The notes: generated from the sequence alone by a model not told the origin. A stretch of DNA of 64,000 nt from Ilyonectria destructans (GCA_020740775.1 JAHEWK010000002.1:3534001-3598000); one strand, 5' to 3'. Positions 1 through 13,252 are shown, numbered from the stretch's first letter. Numbers and translations: made by a program.

Positions 1-360
1 ATGATAATGTCCTCGGCGGAGTTGGCGAGCTCCTTGATGACCAGGTGGACCATCTGGCGGAGGCTGGCATCCTTGTTCTGGAACAGCTTCGAGATGCCGA
101 AGAAGAGGGTGGTAGCTTCGTTGGTCGGGAACTTCTCCCCGGTGTAGAGGAGAAGGGCGATCTTGGTGAGGAGAATGCGACATCGTCGGGGCTGGATAGG
201 GGAGCTGTTGAAGAGTCGTGCTGTCCGCCAGTTTAGCTTCAACGTGGGGGAATTGGACGGCGAGGGGAATTGGTCGCGACGAACCTTCTTGGAAGACCTG
301 GGTGCGGTCCACCTTCACCAGCCCGAGGTCCGCGTCTTCGTCCTTTTTGCCGTAACTCAT
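1..360 (-). CDS. SEC21: Coatomer subunit gamma, 5' part of gene
   Basis: This is the gamma subunit of the COPI coat, which drives retrograde Golgi-to-ER vesicle traffic. The start codon is at 360 and the protein begins MSYGKKDEDADLG, the usual fungal Sec21 N-terminus. One intron (221-284) joins QVFQEA to RLFNSSPIQPRRC, and the reading continues through KIALLLYTGEKF and FFGISKLFQNKD, the start of the adaptin-like alpha-solenoid. About 98 codons are visible before the gene runs off the left edge, so most of the protein (normally about 900 residues) lies outside. The match is by recognition of a strongly conserved N-terminus. It is an essential housekeeping gene and nothing looks odd in the visible part. 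Confidence 0.93.
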   Translation of the reverse strand, partial: MSYGKKDEDADLGLVKVDRTQVFQEGSSRPIPLAVQFPHVEAKLADSTTLQQLPYPAPTMSHSPHQDRPSPLHRGEVPDQRSYHPLLRHLEAVPEQGCQPPPDGPPGHQGARQLRRGHYH

Positions 361-1192
361 GTTGGGCACCTGGTTCGGGGGGTCTGGTGGAGAGTGCCTT
401 GGTGGTTTGGCCGGGTCTCGAGAATCACCACGTCGCAGTTACGTTCAGGGATGGGATGGTGGCGCATCACGTGGTCCTTATCGGCGCTTATCGGGACGGG
501 GATTCGTGTCAACTTTCAGCTCAAATTAGCTTCGTAAACGAGGCTCTCTGGGGATTGTTTCCACCAAGGCGCCATTCCGGGCCTCTTTGAATTGAATTCG
601 TATTCAATATCCGAATTACAAGTGGCGGTGTCTAACTGCACGTTGCGTTTTGTGGACTTATGCCAGACAAGATCGATCCATTCTGGCTCATCCGCACTGT
701 TGGACCAGAGAACGCCACGAAAGTTGAGGTGTGAGTCCAATGACGAAAGCAGACAGCTCCGGACGTTCTTATTGGAAAAGAAATCTTCATCACATGAAAT
801 CGTCTTCAAGCTGTTCTCGGTATCCGACATGTGGCTTGTTCTAGGATCACTCTCTGACCCGCAGGGTGGATGAGCTCCTTACATGAATGTATGGAGTATG
901 CACAAGTACCTCTGAGCATCAAACCACCTCCTGTCAGCTCTACAACCAGCGTCTGAAACCCCGGATATAGCTGCGACACAAATTCTATAATCTGGATTTC
1001 CCACTAAAAAGTTCTAGGTGTACTCAGAAATTCCTGTGCCGTGTTTTGTTTGACATTTAACATTCGCTGTGACATCATTTTTGACACCGAATATCCACTC
1101 CGGCGTCCCCTCAGCCGGACCCAATTTTCGCACTCCAGCTTCGAAGCTCTCCCGCCGACTTTCCCACCACAACCCACCACAAACCACCCACC
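361..1192. other. Intergenic: divergent promoter of SEC21 and ATP12
   Basis: This stretch separates two divergent housekeeping starts and should hold both promoters and 5' UTRs. Overlapping open frames occur near 516-873 on both strands, but neither resembles a known protein and neither has splice or codon support. I see no RNA gene or repeat. Confidence 0.5.
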
Positions 1193-2395
1193 ATGAAGGT
1201 TGCGACACGACTGCCACTGCGGCTGGCCCCCCGGCTCGTCAACGCCCCCGTCTTCCTCCGCCCGATTCACTCTACGGTCGCGAAGCCCGCCAATGTCGCT
1301 CCGATCGTCGGCACCGGCCCGCCGCCCGCGCCACCGGAGCCCCCGACCGCGGCCGAGGTCAATGTGCACCAGCGTGTCGCCCGGAGGAGGAAGCAGGCGG
1401 AGATGCTCAAGCATGCCAAGGAGATTCGCAGTGTGAGCGCTGGCAAAACTGGTACTCTGACGAAGCGGTTCTGGAAGGACGTTGCCGTTAAGGAAGTGGA
1501 CAGTGAGTTACGACAGAAATTGCCGTCTCCGATGGCGGCGGCAGAACAGCAATTGAGGACTATATGGCAGACGGCTAATGAAGGCAATTGAACAGGCGCT
1601 TATGAGATCCATCTCGATACTCGACCTCTTCGACATCCCAATACGAAGGAGATTATTCGTCTCCCACTCTCGAAGCCCGACCTCGCATCCGCCCTCGCTC
1701 TCGAGTGGGACCTTCTGACGTCCGCTCAAGATGCGACCAGACACCACCTGATCCCGCTTACCAGTCTTATATGCCGAGCGCTTGACATTGCGGATGCCGA
1801 TGTGGCGGCTGGATCTGCGACCTCGGAGATCCGAGCCGGTATCGCGACGACTCTGTTGAAGTATCTGGACACCGACTCGATCCTTTGTTGGGCGCCGCCG
1901 ACCGGAGAGCACGACTTGAGGAATGATGCCGGAGAGGGACTACGGGATGTCCAGAAGCGCACGGCTGAGGAGATTGTCTCGTTCATGACCACCCACGTCT
2001 GGCCCGGCATCACAATCAACCCTGTCCTAGACGGCCACTCCATCTTCCCTCAGGCACAGGCGCCTGGCGTCCGCGAGGTTGTTCAGGGCTGGATCACTGG
2101 GCTCGACTCCTGGGAGATCGCCGGTCTTGAGCGGGGTGTGCTGGCAGGCAAGAGCCTCATCGCCGCGGCCCGGTTCATCTCCGAGTGGAGCGAGGGATCC
2201 GTCGGCAAGGGCGAGTTCAACACCGGCAAGAAGTTTGGCGTCGAGGATGCGGCCGTGGCTACGAGCTTGGAGGTGGACTGGCAGACTGGGCAGTGGGGAG
2301 AGGTGGAGGACACGCACGACGTCAACAAGGAGGATGTGAGGAGGCAGATGGGCAGCGTTGCGCTGTTGGTGTCTGGCACTGCCAAGAGTGCTTGA
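1193..2395 (+). CDS. ATP12: ATP synthase F1 assembly factor 2 (Atp12)
   Basis: Atp12 is the mitochondrial matrix chaperone that binds the F1 alpha subunit and allows assembly of the ATP synthase catalytic head. Exon 1 (1193-1502) encodes an Arg-rich, acid-poor leader (MKVATRLPLRLAPRL) typical of matrix import, then RFWKDVAVKEVD. An intron at 1503-1595 (GTGAGT..ACAG) restores the frame into AYEIHLDTRPLRHP, the family hallmark. Later family segments include LLKYLDTDSILCWAP and PGVREVVQGWITGLDSWE. The spliced product is 369 residues, normal for the family. The first ATG after a CCACC context was taken as the start. This is an ordinary conserved gene. Confidence 0.95.
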
Positions 2396-4119
2396 AGGCT
2401 CTGCCAGTGGACATGACAGAGTGTACGACGAGTTATGGAAAAGGCAACAGTGTTGTCCGGCTTGTACACTACGGTTCAAAACATGTACTATTTAGAAATA
2501 GCTCAGTGAAATGCAGAGACAACAACACATTGAGAGTAGCGGTGGCTGTAAATAACATGCAGATTGACGTTGATGATGCTTGGCAGTGCTCGTATTCAGG
2601 TGCGGTGGAGCGTTGGGTGACTGGACTGCCTGGGTGTGGTGGAGATGAAATGCCATCTCAGCCTGCGGCAAACCAACAGGGAGCCTCCATGTAGCGCTCA
2701 ATTGCGAGTGTTTCTGGTATGGAGCAGACGCCAATCATTGGGGTTGAGTAATGAGGAGGAAGAGCCATCGTCAGATTAAATCATGACATTCACAGCAAAA
2801 TCACACTGAGTGCATGATGCCAAGTGTCTATTCAAGTGTCTGTTCATGGATGTTGATTATGTCACTTATTCGGATCGCCCTTCGGTGAGAAACAGACTCG
2901 CGGGAGCCAGGTTCCAGGTTCCACCTGGCGCGTCCCACGTGTCCCATGTCTTTCAGTCCGCACAGGCTTTGGATCAACCAGGGCGGCTCGAACCTTCGAG
3001 GCGAGCCCCGACAGCTTAACTCAACCGCAGTCGCATTGTCCATGGCCTTGTCTTTTCGCTGTCTTCAGGCGGTATAAGCCGATGGACTCTCGCCACTGAC
3101 GCATAGTGGCTCAAGCCAGCAGCGTCACCGATCTCGCCCAGCGACCGCTCGAACCATGGCCAGCATGTCAGCGGCGATTTGCCCAGATGCTTGGCCCTTC
3201 GCTTTCCGGTAAGGTCGGGTAAGCAGCAAGGGAGCATCGCCTCGTCGCAGAAGCGCTAATCTCTCACTTAGGCGAGTTAGCCTGCCCGGTAAGGCGGAGC
3301 CGGGGGGAGGGGGCCTGCTGAGAATAGAAAGGATCACGCATCGAGGTGAAACGGGGACAAGATCAAGTGTCTGTTGCTGGGCTTTGTTGATCATCTGTCG
3401 GGTGGGTGGGTTCCGCCAAGTCAATAGCAGATGAGGGCGACAAGATTGAAGAGACGAGGAGACCAGACCGGCCGAGTCATGTCGAGACGCCGTCATCCGT
3501 ACCTTGCATGTTCTTTGCCATACGCCACAGACAAAAGCTGCATTTTGGTCATCTTGGGGTCGGACGGGATCGTGCATCCCAAATGCTTAACTCAGACACA
3601 GCGCCGTGCTTTCGAGCGGCTAATGAGATGCAGTGCTCTGACACCCAAACCTGAAGCCCCGGGATGACAGGAGGCCGAATGTGTTTGGCGATGGTTTTCA
3701 GCTCCCCAATTAAGGCTCGCTTGGCACACCATTAGGACTCCGTTAGTGCACCTCCGTGACCATGCACAGCCGGGGCGAAGCGCCACCGGGGCCACCGACA
3801 GGGGCAATTGAAGGCTGGCGAGAGGCCCAGGAGGCCCGATGCAGATCCTGTTTGGACGGCGCGGGCGGTGGTGACGGCTGGCGCACCTCGTACAGGAGAG
3901 GAGATGGGACGTCGCACCCGGATCCATGCGTGGTAGTTTGTAGTTGTACGAATAGTCCAGTAGCTAAAATGAAATAAAGCTCGTCGCAGGCCCTGGTCGT
4001 GTCCGCAGCTCCCGTTCGCGACTGTTATTGCCATCCCAGCGAGCATCCAACGTACCGATCCGACAGACCAACGATAGACGGACCAACGACGCCAACGACG
4101 ACTCCCAAAGCGACTCGAG
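2396..4119. other. Intergenic, no gene recognised
   Basis: This 1.7-kb gap holds the ATP12 3' end and the upstream region of the aspartic protease. It is GC-rich around 2880-3330. Several short open frames overlap on both strands, with no recognisable protein, repeat or RNA gene. Confidence 0.5.
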
Positions 4120-5864
4120 ATGCGGTGGACAACATGGGGGCCGGCCCTGGCCGTGCTGAGCAGCTCCTGCGCCGAAGCCGCCCTCTTCCCTCGCGCCGTC
4201 GCCGGCAAGGGCTTCCTCTCGGTGCCCGTCGGCACGGTCGACAAGCCCAAGAAGGACAAGGCAAAGCGACAAGAGGGCACGATCCTGCAGCAATTGGAAA
4301 ACAGAGAGTTCTTCTACGCGGCCGAAAGTGCGTTTTAAACTTGCGGGATCCCCTTGCGCCCAGCATTCCAGAGACATGTTCCTGAAGACTAACCGTTAAC
4401 CTCCCAGTCGAATTCGGCACGCCGCCACAACCCGTCGTCGTGCTCGTCGACACGGGCTCCAACGAGCTCTGGGTCAACCCCGACTGCAACACGGCGCCGT
4501 CGCTGGAGCAGGAGGCGCAATGCAAATCCTTTGGCGAGTACAACCCCGACAAGTCCAGCACGCCGCCCATCGGCCCCTTCGGCAAGGAGACGATCAACTA
4601 CGGCGACGCATCCGACCCGACGACGCATACCTCGGCGACGATCCGCTACTACACCGAGACGCTGGGCTTCGGCGGCTCCAACATCACGAACCAGACGTTC
4701 GGCATCGTCGAGACGAGCGATGGCATCTCGCAGGGCATCCTGGGTCTCTCCCCCGACCTGCGCGGCGGCTTCGATAGCGACAAGCCCTACAGCCTGGTGC
4801 TCACGTCCATGGCCGACCAGGGCGTCATCAACAGCCGCGCATTCGCCCTCGACCTGCGCCACTCCGAGTCCGAGACGGGCGCCGTCATCTACGGCGGCCT
4901 GGACCGCAACAAGTTCATCGGCGAGCTGGAGAAGACGCCCATCATCCGCGGCGAGGCCGGCGAGTTCCGCCTGGCCGTGACGCTCACCAGCCTGGGCATC
5001 ACCTTCTCGCAGTCGGAGGAGTTCGGCCTCGACAAGGACGACAGCAACGTCATGCTCGACTCGGGCACCACCATCACGCGCATGCACTACGCGGCCGCCT
5101 ACCCGATCCTCGAGGCCCTGGACGCCCAGGACGACGGCGAGGGCTACTACGTCACGCAGTGCTCGAACCGCGACCGCGCCGGCAGCGTCGACTTTGGCTT
5201 CGGCAAGAAGATTGTGCGCGTGCCCTTTAGCGACTTCATCCTCAACCTCGGCTCCTCGACCTGGTGCTACATTGGCATCGTCGTCACCTCGGACCAGCAG
5301 ATTCTCGGCGACTCGGTGCTGCGGGCCGGATACTTCATCTTCGACTGGGACAACGAGAATGTGCACATCGCCCAGGCCGCCAACTGTGGTGACGATGACA
5401 TTGTCGCCATTGGGTCGGGCACTGATGCCGTTCCCTCTGTGACGGGCAACTGCAAGGCGAGCGATGTCACTGACCGGCCCTCTGCCACCACTGATAGTGA
5501 AAGTGAAACTGTAAGCGCCCCCGATCCTTTAAACCTCGCCAAAGATCCTCATTCGGGATACTTTGGTACGCTCGCATAAGCTCAACTAACCCCATCACAG
5601 GAAGCAGTCTCCAGGACGGCTGGTCTGCCCACCAGGGCCTACACGACGACTTTCACCATCACATCATGCCCTGCATTTGAGCAGGGCTGCACCACCGGCG
5701 TGGTGACGACTCAGACCTTTGGGCCGGCGCGGGCGACTGTCACGGTCACGGCGGGCGCCAACTCGAGCAACAGCGACGACGACTCAGGCGCCTGGCGCAC
5801 AATGCCGACGAGCTGGATCTTCGTCGTCATTGGCGCATTTGTAGTTGGATTCAACCTGGTATAG
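4120..5864 (+). CDS. Secreted pepsin-like aspartic protease, probably GPI-anchored
   Basis: This is a family A1 aspartic endopeptidase of the fungal yapsin/OPSB kind, acting at the cell surface or outside the cell. Residues 1-20 form a signal peptide. A basic KAKR (47-50) probably marks propeptide cleavage. The two catalytic aspartates are clear: VDTGSN at D84 and LDSGTT at D287. Three exons (4120-4327, 4408-5510, 5601-5864) give 524 residues. The tail is rich in Ser/Thr, then SNSDDDSG followed by a hydrophobic end (SWIFVVIGAFVVGFNLV), the arrangement of a GPI-attachment signal. Both introns keep the family frame across IEFGTPPQP and the Ser/Thr tail. The substrate cannot be told from sequence. 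Confidence 0.9.
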
Positions 5865-6702
5865 ACGGGTACAGCATTTACGAAGACTTTGTATTTAAAA
5901 CGACTTTTCCTCTGGTTCGAAGGGCCTAGATAGATCGCATGCATATATGGCAGAGCGCCGTCTGATTTTTGGCATCTAATACGATACATACGAATCGCAG
6001 CTTTTCCCTGTCTCTACAAGTTATGTTATTTTACTGAGCCGTTCCGCTCATTCCTATCCTGCTCAACAGCACGACAGAACCGTACTCGCCAACTAACATC
6101 TGTGCACCATCATACCAAAGCGAGTATCTCCGAGACGGGAACTCGTTCGTAGTTAATTTACTATTTGCTTTCCTCTCCTGTTTTCCGGTGTATAGGAGTT
6201 GGATTATCTGTGCTCTGAAAATAGGGAGTATCAGTCAAGTTCCCTCGTATGGTAGGGTAACCCGATTATTACTCACATCGGTAATTCCAGCGATCGGATT
6301 AATCACATTCCTCTTCATCTCCCTAGCGCTAGAACTCGTTTTCCACCTGGGAGGTCGGTATTCGGGTGATCGCGAGGCGTATCCCCCCCGACTACCTCTC
6401 TCCGCGATCTCTTGGAGGGCCTCGTCTTCCAGAACGGACAAGTAGTCGTGAAGTTTCTCCTCCCGGTTTCTATTCCACTCCAAAAGCCGTAATGAAATTA
6501 CCATTCAGTATCAATCATGGTAGCGATAGTTAATATATTCCTACAATACAAATACACTTGGATACTATCATAAAGCGTTACGCTAAGACTAAGAAGATGA
6601 TGTAAATGAATAAATATTTAGACAAATCCTTATTGAATCTTTAGTTTATATTACCTAAATTCATTTAAATGCCGTCATTCGTACCTCATTAAGGATTTCC
6701 CA
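5865..6702. other. Intergenic, AT-rich
   Basis: This is the gap between two converging genes, so it mostly holds 3' ends. The part from about 6520 to 6690 is strongly AT-rich. No gene, RNA or clear repeat is visible. Confidence 0.5.
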
Positions 6703-7970
6703 TTAGGTGTCACCGCTACCTAGCACAGTGCGTTGGAACCAAGGCCAATGTGTCTGAGCAGACCATGTAGCCAACCTCTGCAGAACAGTAATGATCTGGC
6801 AAATGCCTTGGATCCCATCTGTGGATCCAATCGGGATCTTGCTCCAGATTATTGTCTCTCGGTCGTTGCCATCAAGTACACGGCCCTGAGTAGCCGCAAT
6901 GAACATCCAGTCGTGCCCCTGTATGATAATTCCGGGGAGAAATTCCAACCCTTCTGCCCCTGACTCTTGGGCGAGCTCACGAAGCCGCTTCCAGTGGCCT
7001 GCCATCCACGTACTCATCTGTTGCAGAGCAGCTTGCCAATCTTCGCCCGTCCGCTTAGTCTCGATGCTCAGACTGATGGGGCTGTTGATGAGGGGTGTGT
7101 AGTCTGTGTGGTTGACGGAGAGATGCGCAGACTGCTGGGCAACACGATACAGAGCATCGCTCAACGGAGATCTCTTTTCGGGCTTGATAGAAATGCAAAA
7201 GTCGATGTGTTTGTTGTGGCTGGCGTGAGCTGTATATGTAGCATACGGCCTTGAAACCTGGGCGGCCATACTGGACCCTGTGCGTCAGCATATAAGCATT
7301 CCAGTAGGTGGCCCATTGGGTGAACGCACACATTAAAGGCTTTGATTTGAACCTGTTTCTGGACATCCGGTTGATTAACTTTGGCCAGCCGTAGCGCGGC
7401 GTGCAGCAGGGGATAGTGGACGGCACAGTTCCACGATGCCTTTGAATGACCCTCCAGTTCGCAGTCCTGGGCTTCTTCCCAGATGTTTAGTATGGTATCT
7501 ATGTCTGGCAGTTTGCCTAGTTTCTCCCGGTTGGTGGTCAAGTCAACCAGATGAGGTGTATCAAGTAGCTCATCAAATATCGGGTTTGTGGTCGCTCGAA
7601 TCGCTTCCTATTACTAGTCAGTTCAATGATTAATGTAATACAGCAGTGAGCTCACAATATCAGAAGGTGAGAAAATGCCCATCCCGAATGCGTTTTGCTT
7701 GATATGCCGCACAATTTCTTTGAGAGCTGGTGGCGGTGCTTCTTGTCCACCGAACGACCTATGGTCAATGATGTGCTCAATGCGCAAGGACGCGAGGCCC
7801 TTCGTGGGGCTACTGCGGCTTCGTTTAGATATGGAACGAGATGAAGCATCACTGCTCCAATCACCTGAGTCGTCCAAAGGTGCCGAGTTACCCATGGGCC
7901 CTGTGACGCGAGGCGCGAACTCTGGGATAGTTGAAAGCCACTCGGGGATGATACCACAGTCAGTAGTCAT
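6703..7970 (-). CDS. PD-(D/E)XK nuclease-like domain protein
   Basis: This belongs to a fungal-expanded family annotated as PD-(D/E)XK nuclease-like (Pfam PDDEXK_12 as I recall it); the biological role is unknown. Three exons (7970-7656, 7607-7332, 7257-6703) give 381 residues. The join into VSRPYATYTAHASHNKHIDFC restores the family frame; an intermediate open frame would miss it. Candidate active-site residues are D216 (HIDFC) and the E263-T-K265 motif in SIETKRTG, followed by WQAALQQMSTWMAGHW, where the family expects the core helix. The motif looks intact, unlike some other nuclease-fold proteins in this window. The N-terminal 100 residues are Ser-rich and probably disordered. Confidence 0.8.
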
Positions 7971-9582
7971 TTTTCATGGCTATTGAATTGGACGCAGTAT
8001 TCCCTTGAGTTGGTTTAATTCGCCAGCACCTCGTCTCGTAATAATACGTCGTCTTGTAATGGGCTTTCATCCGTGACGTGGGTGTTGATGTTGCTCCACC
8101 CCGCTAGTGTTGGCATGGAAGCAAGATCAGGATACTGGCTCACCATGTTTTCGCAGAAGCATCTCGATTTTGCCTACCCTACATCTCACAAATGAAGAAC
8201 CCAAATAATTTGCCGTGAGAGGACTATTACTTCATAAATAAAGATATAGGCGTATGGTGCATATTATTATACCACTTATTTATTAATAAACATAAGAGCT
8301 TTTGTTTATTTTATTTTATCCCTTACCTTATAAGAGTTGTGTTGTGAATGGATTGGTCCTTACATCAATGTCTGCAGTTCACAAATATAACTTTCCCAAA
8401 TATGTGGATAACCAAGTCGTTAACAACTCTAATATTACTAGAGTCAACCACGATACGTCAGGGGCAGTGACTGGTCTGGGCTTCTCTCCAAAATTTCGTA
8501 TTCTGCCCCTGATGGGACGGGTGTCATACGGGTCAGATTTTAGACATCAGCCTGTATGCAGGTTCAAGGAGCTTATTCGGACGCCAGCCTAGAATGAAGC
8601 CGGTCTTGATGACTAAGAAGACTTCCGCGGGCAAAATGACGTTGCGGATCTGAGATGGGTCGCTTCGAGGTATCGTGACGGCCGCCGAGGTTGCAGAAGT
8701 GGATGCGAGGACATACCGAGGTACCGAGACGTTTGACCCACCACACGATAGCGCTTTAGCTCAGTAGCCCCCAGGGCCACACCCAGTGCAAGTGCACAGG
8801 ACCACACGATCGCTTGGGGGATGTTCCCCTCATGGAATTTCAGCGAGAGTGTACTGGCAAACTCAAAGGGTTGGTGGTGTCGCAGCAGGTAGGGACGATT
8901 GCGCAGTTGTGGCTGGAGCTGGGAGCCTCGGTTACCTACATTGGACTGCTGAAGAGCTTTGATACAGAGGACTTCGGACTCGGGCGCCGGCACCACACTC
9001 CGTACCTCAACCCCCGGAGCAACCGATGACGAAGAACAAACCGAGGACGATGAAGAAAAAGAGGAGCCAGAGGAACAATCTCAACAAGGCCAACGACGAC
9101 ATCCCGAGGAAGCCCATTGGACATTATCTCAATCTCCGCCAGGCTGTGGAGCGCGCTGGAGGTGCTGTAGCACACAATGCGGAGAATGCGGGGCCTTCTC
9201 CAAGCGCTAGACTGGACTTCCCCAGCTTTTTTTGGGAGAAGCCAGCATGGCGAACAGCGCGGCACAGCGGATGCACAGCGGAGGCACAGGGACGGCGGAG
9301 GCGATAACTCGGTAGCTGGGAGGTAAGGTTCGCTATTTCGGCATTGACGGTAAAATGGATGGATGCGCCGACCGGAGCTTGCGGTTGGGCGCTGCACGCT
9401 GCCGTCCTTTATGAGACAGCTCGTCGCCGTCTTCCACTCACCGACCCTGCTTCTATTTTCTCCCAGCCTTCTCTTCTGTCTTCCTTCAGCGTCTCAACTC
9501 TAGATCCCCCAACGACACCGTTTATTCCCTCTAGCCGTTCCTTTTTCCCTGTCCGGCCCATCAAGGACCCTCCCGAGTCACA
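7971..9582. other. Intergenic, 1.6 kb, no supported gene
   Basis: The region 8200-8300 is AT-rich. Overlapping open frames at 8613-9397 (minus) include a 36-codon hydrophobic frame at 9007-9117, but none shows family similarity. The last few hundred bases are pyrimidine-rich, as expected for the promoter and 5' UTR of the downstream ligase gene. Confidence 0.45.
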
Positions 9583-11591
9583 ATGGTCTTCACTCCGTCG
9601 GAATCCCTCCCCAAACTCCCCCGCGGTAAGCTTCTTCGTCGCACTGTCCCACCGCCATTGTCCGCGCAGCCTAACACCTTCAATCCAGATCCGCCAGACT
9701 CCATCACCATCGCCGAATTCGTCAACAACGAGAAATATGGCCGCTACCCCGTCGCCAAGGCCCGGAACCCCTTCACGTGCGGCATCACCGGCAAGACGTA
9801 CACCATGACGGAGGTCCTCCAGCGCGAGGACTTCATGGCGCGCGCCATCGGCAAGCGACTCGGCTACGACATCTGCGATGGCACGGAATGGGATCGCGTC
9901 GTTGGCCTGTTCTCGCTCAACACGGTCCGTTCGCTTGCCGTTTATCCGACCCTTGCGCCTCGACTGACAGGATCTAGATCGATTACCTCCCCTTTACCCA
10001 CGCGGTCCACCGCCTAAACTCCATCGTCACCCCCGCCAGCGCCGCATACTCAGCACCCGAGCTCGAGCACCAGCTTCGATCGTCCGGCGCTAATGCGCTC
10101 TTCACCTGCATCCCGCTGCTCGAGACCGCCCTGGCCGCCGCAAAGGCCGCCGGAATCCCCCACGAGCGCATCTTCATTCTGCCCATGCCGGGCGACAAGA
10201 AGGTGCCCTTCAAGACGATTGATGATTTGGTTGAGGAGGGCAAGGCCCTGCCAGAGCTCCCGCCCCTTAATTGGACGCCGGGGCAGGGAGCTCGCCAGGT
10301 CGCCTACCTGTGCTACTCCAGTGGAACCTCTGGCTTGCCTGTAAGTGCACTGGCCCAACGCCTGTAATCGACGTACAGCTCACACCGCGAAGAAAGCAGT
10401 CATGATCTCTCACCACAACGTCATATCCAACGTCATGATGATAACACAATACGACCAAGCTGGGCGCGATGCCGCATCAGTAGTCACCCAAGTCATGCTC
10501 GGCCTCTTGCCATTCTCCCACATTTACGGCCTCGTCGTTAACGGCCTGTACGCCTTGGCCACCGGCGACGAGCTGGTCGTGCTGCCGCGCTTCGAGCTCA
10601 AGTCGTTCCTCGAGACCATTCAGAGATTTCGCATCGAGCAGATGGCCATTGTGCCCCCGATCCTGATCCAAATGCTGAGCAACCAGGAGCTGTGCAAGAA
10701 ATACGATCTGAGCTCAGTGCGATTTGCATTTAGCGGCGCTGCTCCGCTGGGCATGGAGACGATGAATGACATCTTGAAGGTGTACCCGAACTGGAACCTG
10801 TGCCAGGGATATGGTGTGTTCGAGGAATTTTCTAGCCAATTTTCTGCTTTGCTAACCATTGCAACTAGGTCTGACCGAGACATCACCGGTCGTGACGTCC
10901 ACCAGCGAGTTGGACATCCTCCCCGGCTCTTCGGGCTCGCTTCTGCCTGGACTCCGAGCAAAGCTCATCGACTCCTCTGGCAAGGAGGTCACCGAGTATG
11001 AAACCCCCGGCGAGCTGTTCGTACAAGGCCCGACAGTCGTTTTGGGTTATTTGAACAACCAAAACTCCACAGCCTCAACCTTTGTCCATGACAAGGACGG
11101 TCGGTGGATGAGGACGGGCGACGAGGTGCTGGTCCGGAAATCCCCCAAGGGCAACGAGCACTTTGTCATCACGGACCGAATCAAGGAGCTCATCAAAGTC
11201 AAGGTAAGCTTGTCTCTTGACATGATCGCGTTCGTATCACTCACTAACCCATGTACAGGGTCACCAAGTTGCGCCCGCGGAACTCGAGGCTCATCTCTTG
11301 GCCCACCATCTCGTCGCCGACTGCGCCGTGATCCAGGTTCCCGACGACAGGGCTGGCGAGGTGCCCAAGGCCTACGTCGTCAAAGCGAACGAAGCCCAGG
11401 GCAAGTCGGACAGCGACGTGACCGCGGCCATCCACAAGCACGTCGAGGACCACAAGGCCCGGCACAAGTGGCTCAAGGGAGGAATCGAGTTCATCGACGT
11501 CATTCCCAAGAGCCCAAGCGGGAAGATCTTGAGAAGGCTTTTGAGAGACCAGGAGAAGCAGGCGAGGAAAGCCAAGGGCGCTAAGCTGTAG
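9583..11591 (+). CDS. 4-coumarate:CoA ligase-like acyl-CoA synthetase, peroxisomal
   Basis: This is an ANL-superfamily acyl/aryl-CoA ligase, which activates a carboxylic acid with ATP through an acyl-AMP intermediate. Six exons (9583-9625, 9689-9924, 9978-10340, 10393-10813, 10869-11203, 11259-11591) give 576 residues. Visible motifs are YSSGTSGLPKAV across the third intron (P-loop, about 206-217), GYGLTETSP (about 353-361), GELFVQGP, MRTGDE, the hinge ITDRIKELIKVKG, and PKSPSGKILRR with catalytic Lys at about 555. The protein ends AKL, a canonical PTS1, so it probably works in peroxisomes on a fatty or aromatic acid. The exact substrate cannot be assigned. Confidence 0.92.
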
Positions 11592-13252
11592 ACATTTGTA
11601 TCATTGTTATAGACGGTATACCCAGCGCCTTATCGAATTCATTACTCAGCCTCTCGAAGTAGCCATGGTTCTGCCTAAAGTCATGGCGGTCAGTGCAACG
11701 TAGTAGCCAATGCGACGCAGCGGCTTGTGCATTCTCCCCGGGTCCCAATTCTCCGACCAATATTAGATCGATGACAGGCTAAATATAGGAACAACTAGAG
11801 AGTACTGGTTTGAGTTGACGTCACGGCGACACAGGGCATGTCACGGTCGGAAATAATCGTCAATTATATTTCCGACAGGTCTTATGGCCAGCTCAATACT
11901 GTGTCGTTAGGCTTACTCCGGGTCTGCTGGATGTATTATGCGAATATGGCTTCTTCCTATAATGCAAATGCGGTGTATATTCTTTGTGCACATGGTAACT
12001 CCTCTTATGCATTGATCAATGAGCGGGCGAGCGCATTGTGTGTGTTACCCAGCACTTTCACTTCTTTATCTCATGCAAATTACCCAAAACAACTTCCAAC
12101 ATCCTCCCCGGACTGTATGCTCCGGCGACTATCTTTTCGCAGAGACTACCCATTAAGCAAGCCTCACGACCAACAAACAGCTTGCTTTATCATCGCAATA
12201 TTTATTAAATCGTACGACTTTTGTTGGAACTACAAACAATAGTCTTTGGCATATCTGCAAGTAGACGTTTCGGGTCGCTTTCGGGTTGTGGGAGTCAGTC
12301 CGAGATCTTGGCAAGCATATCAGTCAAATTCCACGTGCTTTCCATCGATTTGATATCTTGGAACGGGACATTTCCCCAATGCGAGATAGCCGATGGGGTG
12401 GTGAAGCACCTCGTGACGATAAACCCAAACCCCTGCCCGGCATTCGTCATTGTCAAACTTGATGTTGGTCGCGTTGCTGCCAAATGTAACCGTCATTATG
12501 ACTATGCAGTAGGATTCTGCAAATGTTATTGGTGGGGTCGGTTGGAGTCCCCCTAAATTCCGTCGCGAATCGCTACGGAACGCCCTATCAGGACTGTATG
12601 CAGGTCACTTTCGTGGCCGCAGAGACCTATTTCAGGGCAAAGGCGCGAACTTGCAGATTGAGCGGGACGGCCCGGATTTCGTTGGAAGCTAAGAAAATGC
12701 TTACGCGTTTGAACTGCATCATTCAGGTGACAAATGAAAGGTTGAGCTGCAATCGTCTTCAAGCGCGGGTGTGATGCAGTTGTTCGCCTCATTCCGCGTC
12801 GGACAAGGAAGCTGCATTCACCCGGCCGGAGCAACGGATGCATCTAATTTAGTGGAGTGAAGAGGAGTTGGGCATCTATCATCTATCACCTGTCATCTAC
12901 CTCAACCTCGTTGGTTTTAGTCATAATATCCATTTTGCATCGTACCTGGTCTAGCTAACTATTTTGGGACCAACAGTTGGTTACAGCGAGCCTGGAGGGT
13001 TGGAGAAAGTATGAACTCAACCTGGGGAAAAGATCGACCCAATTGAATTATTGGACTTGAGCGGGCGTGGTAACTGGAATGGATTTTGGTGGTGCAACTT
13101 TTACAGAGTAGGAGTAGTTTTAGGGAGTATAATATGACATTCGAAGACTAAGATAATACACAACCGGTCCGGCACCTTTCCTTTCCTCTGATCTCTTGCC
13201 GGGCAACTAGTAACTGTGTCCCCTGAAGCATTCTATACGGAGACTCTGCCAC
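11592..13252. other. Intergenic, 1.66 kb
   Basis: This gap lies between two converging genes. Several 60-130 codon open frames are present, but none looks like a known protein and they overlap each other on opposite strands. No RNA gene or clear repeat was seen. Confidence 0.45.

Noticed and set aside
516..873. Overlapping open frames on both strands between SEC21 and ATP12
   Set aside because: No family resemblance, no splice support, and mutually overlapping; the divergent-promoter explanation is simpler.
4389..5366. 325-codon minus-strand frame opposite the aspartic protease
   Set aside because: It is the antisense shadow of a GC-rich coding region; its Ala/Val/Asp-rich text has no domain.
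8613..9397. Minus-strand frames, including a 36-codon hydrophobic frame at 9007-9117
   Set aside because: The larger frames start at GTG or lack a plausible start, the frames overlap, and I recognise no protein. The hydrophobic micro-frame is too short to claim.
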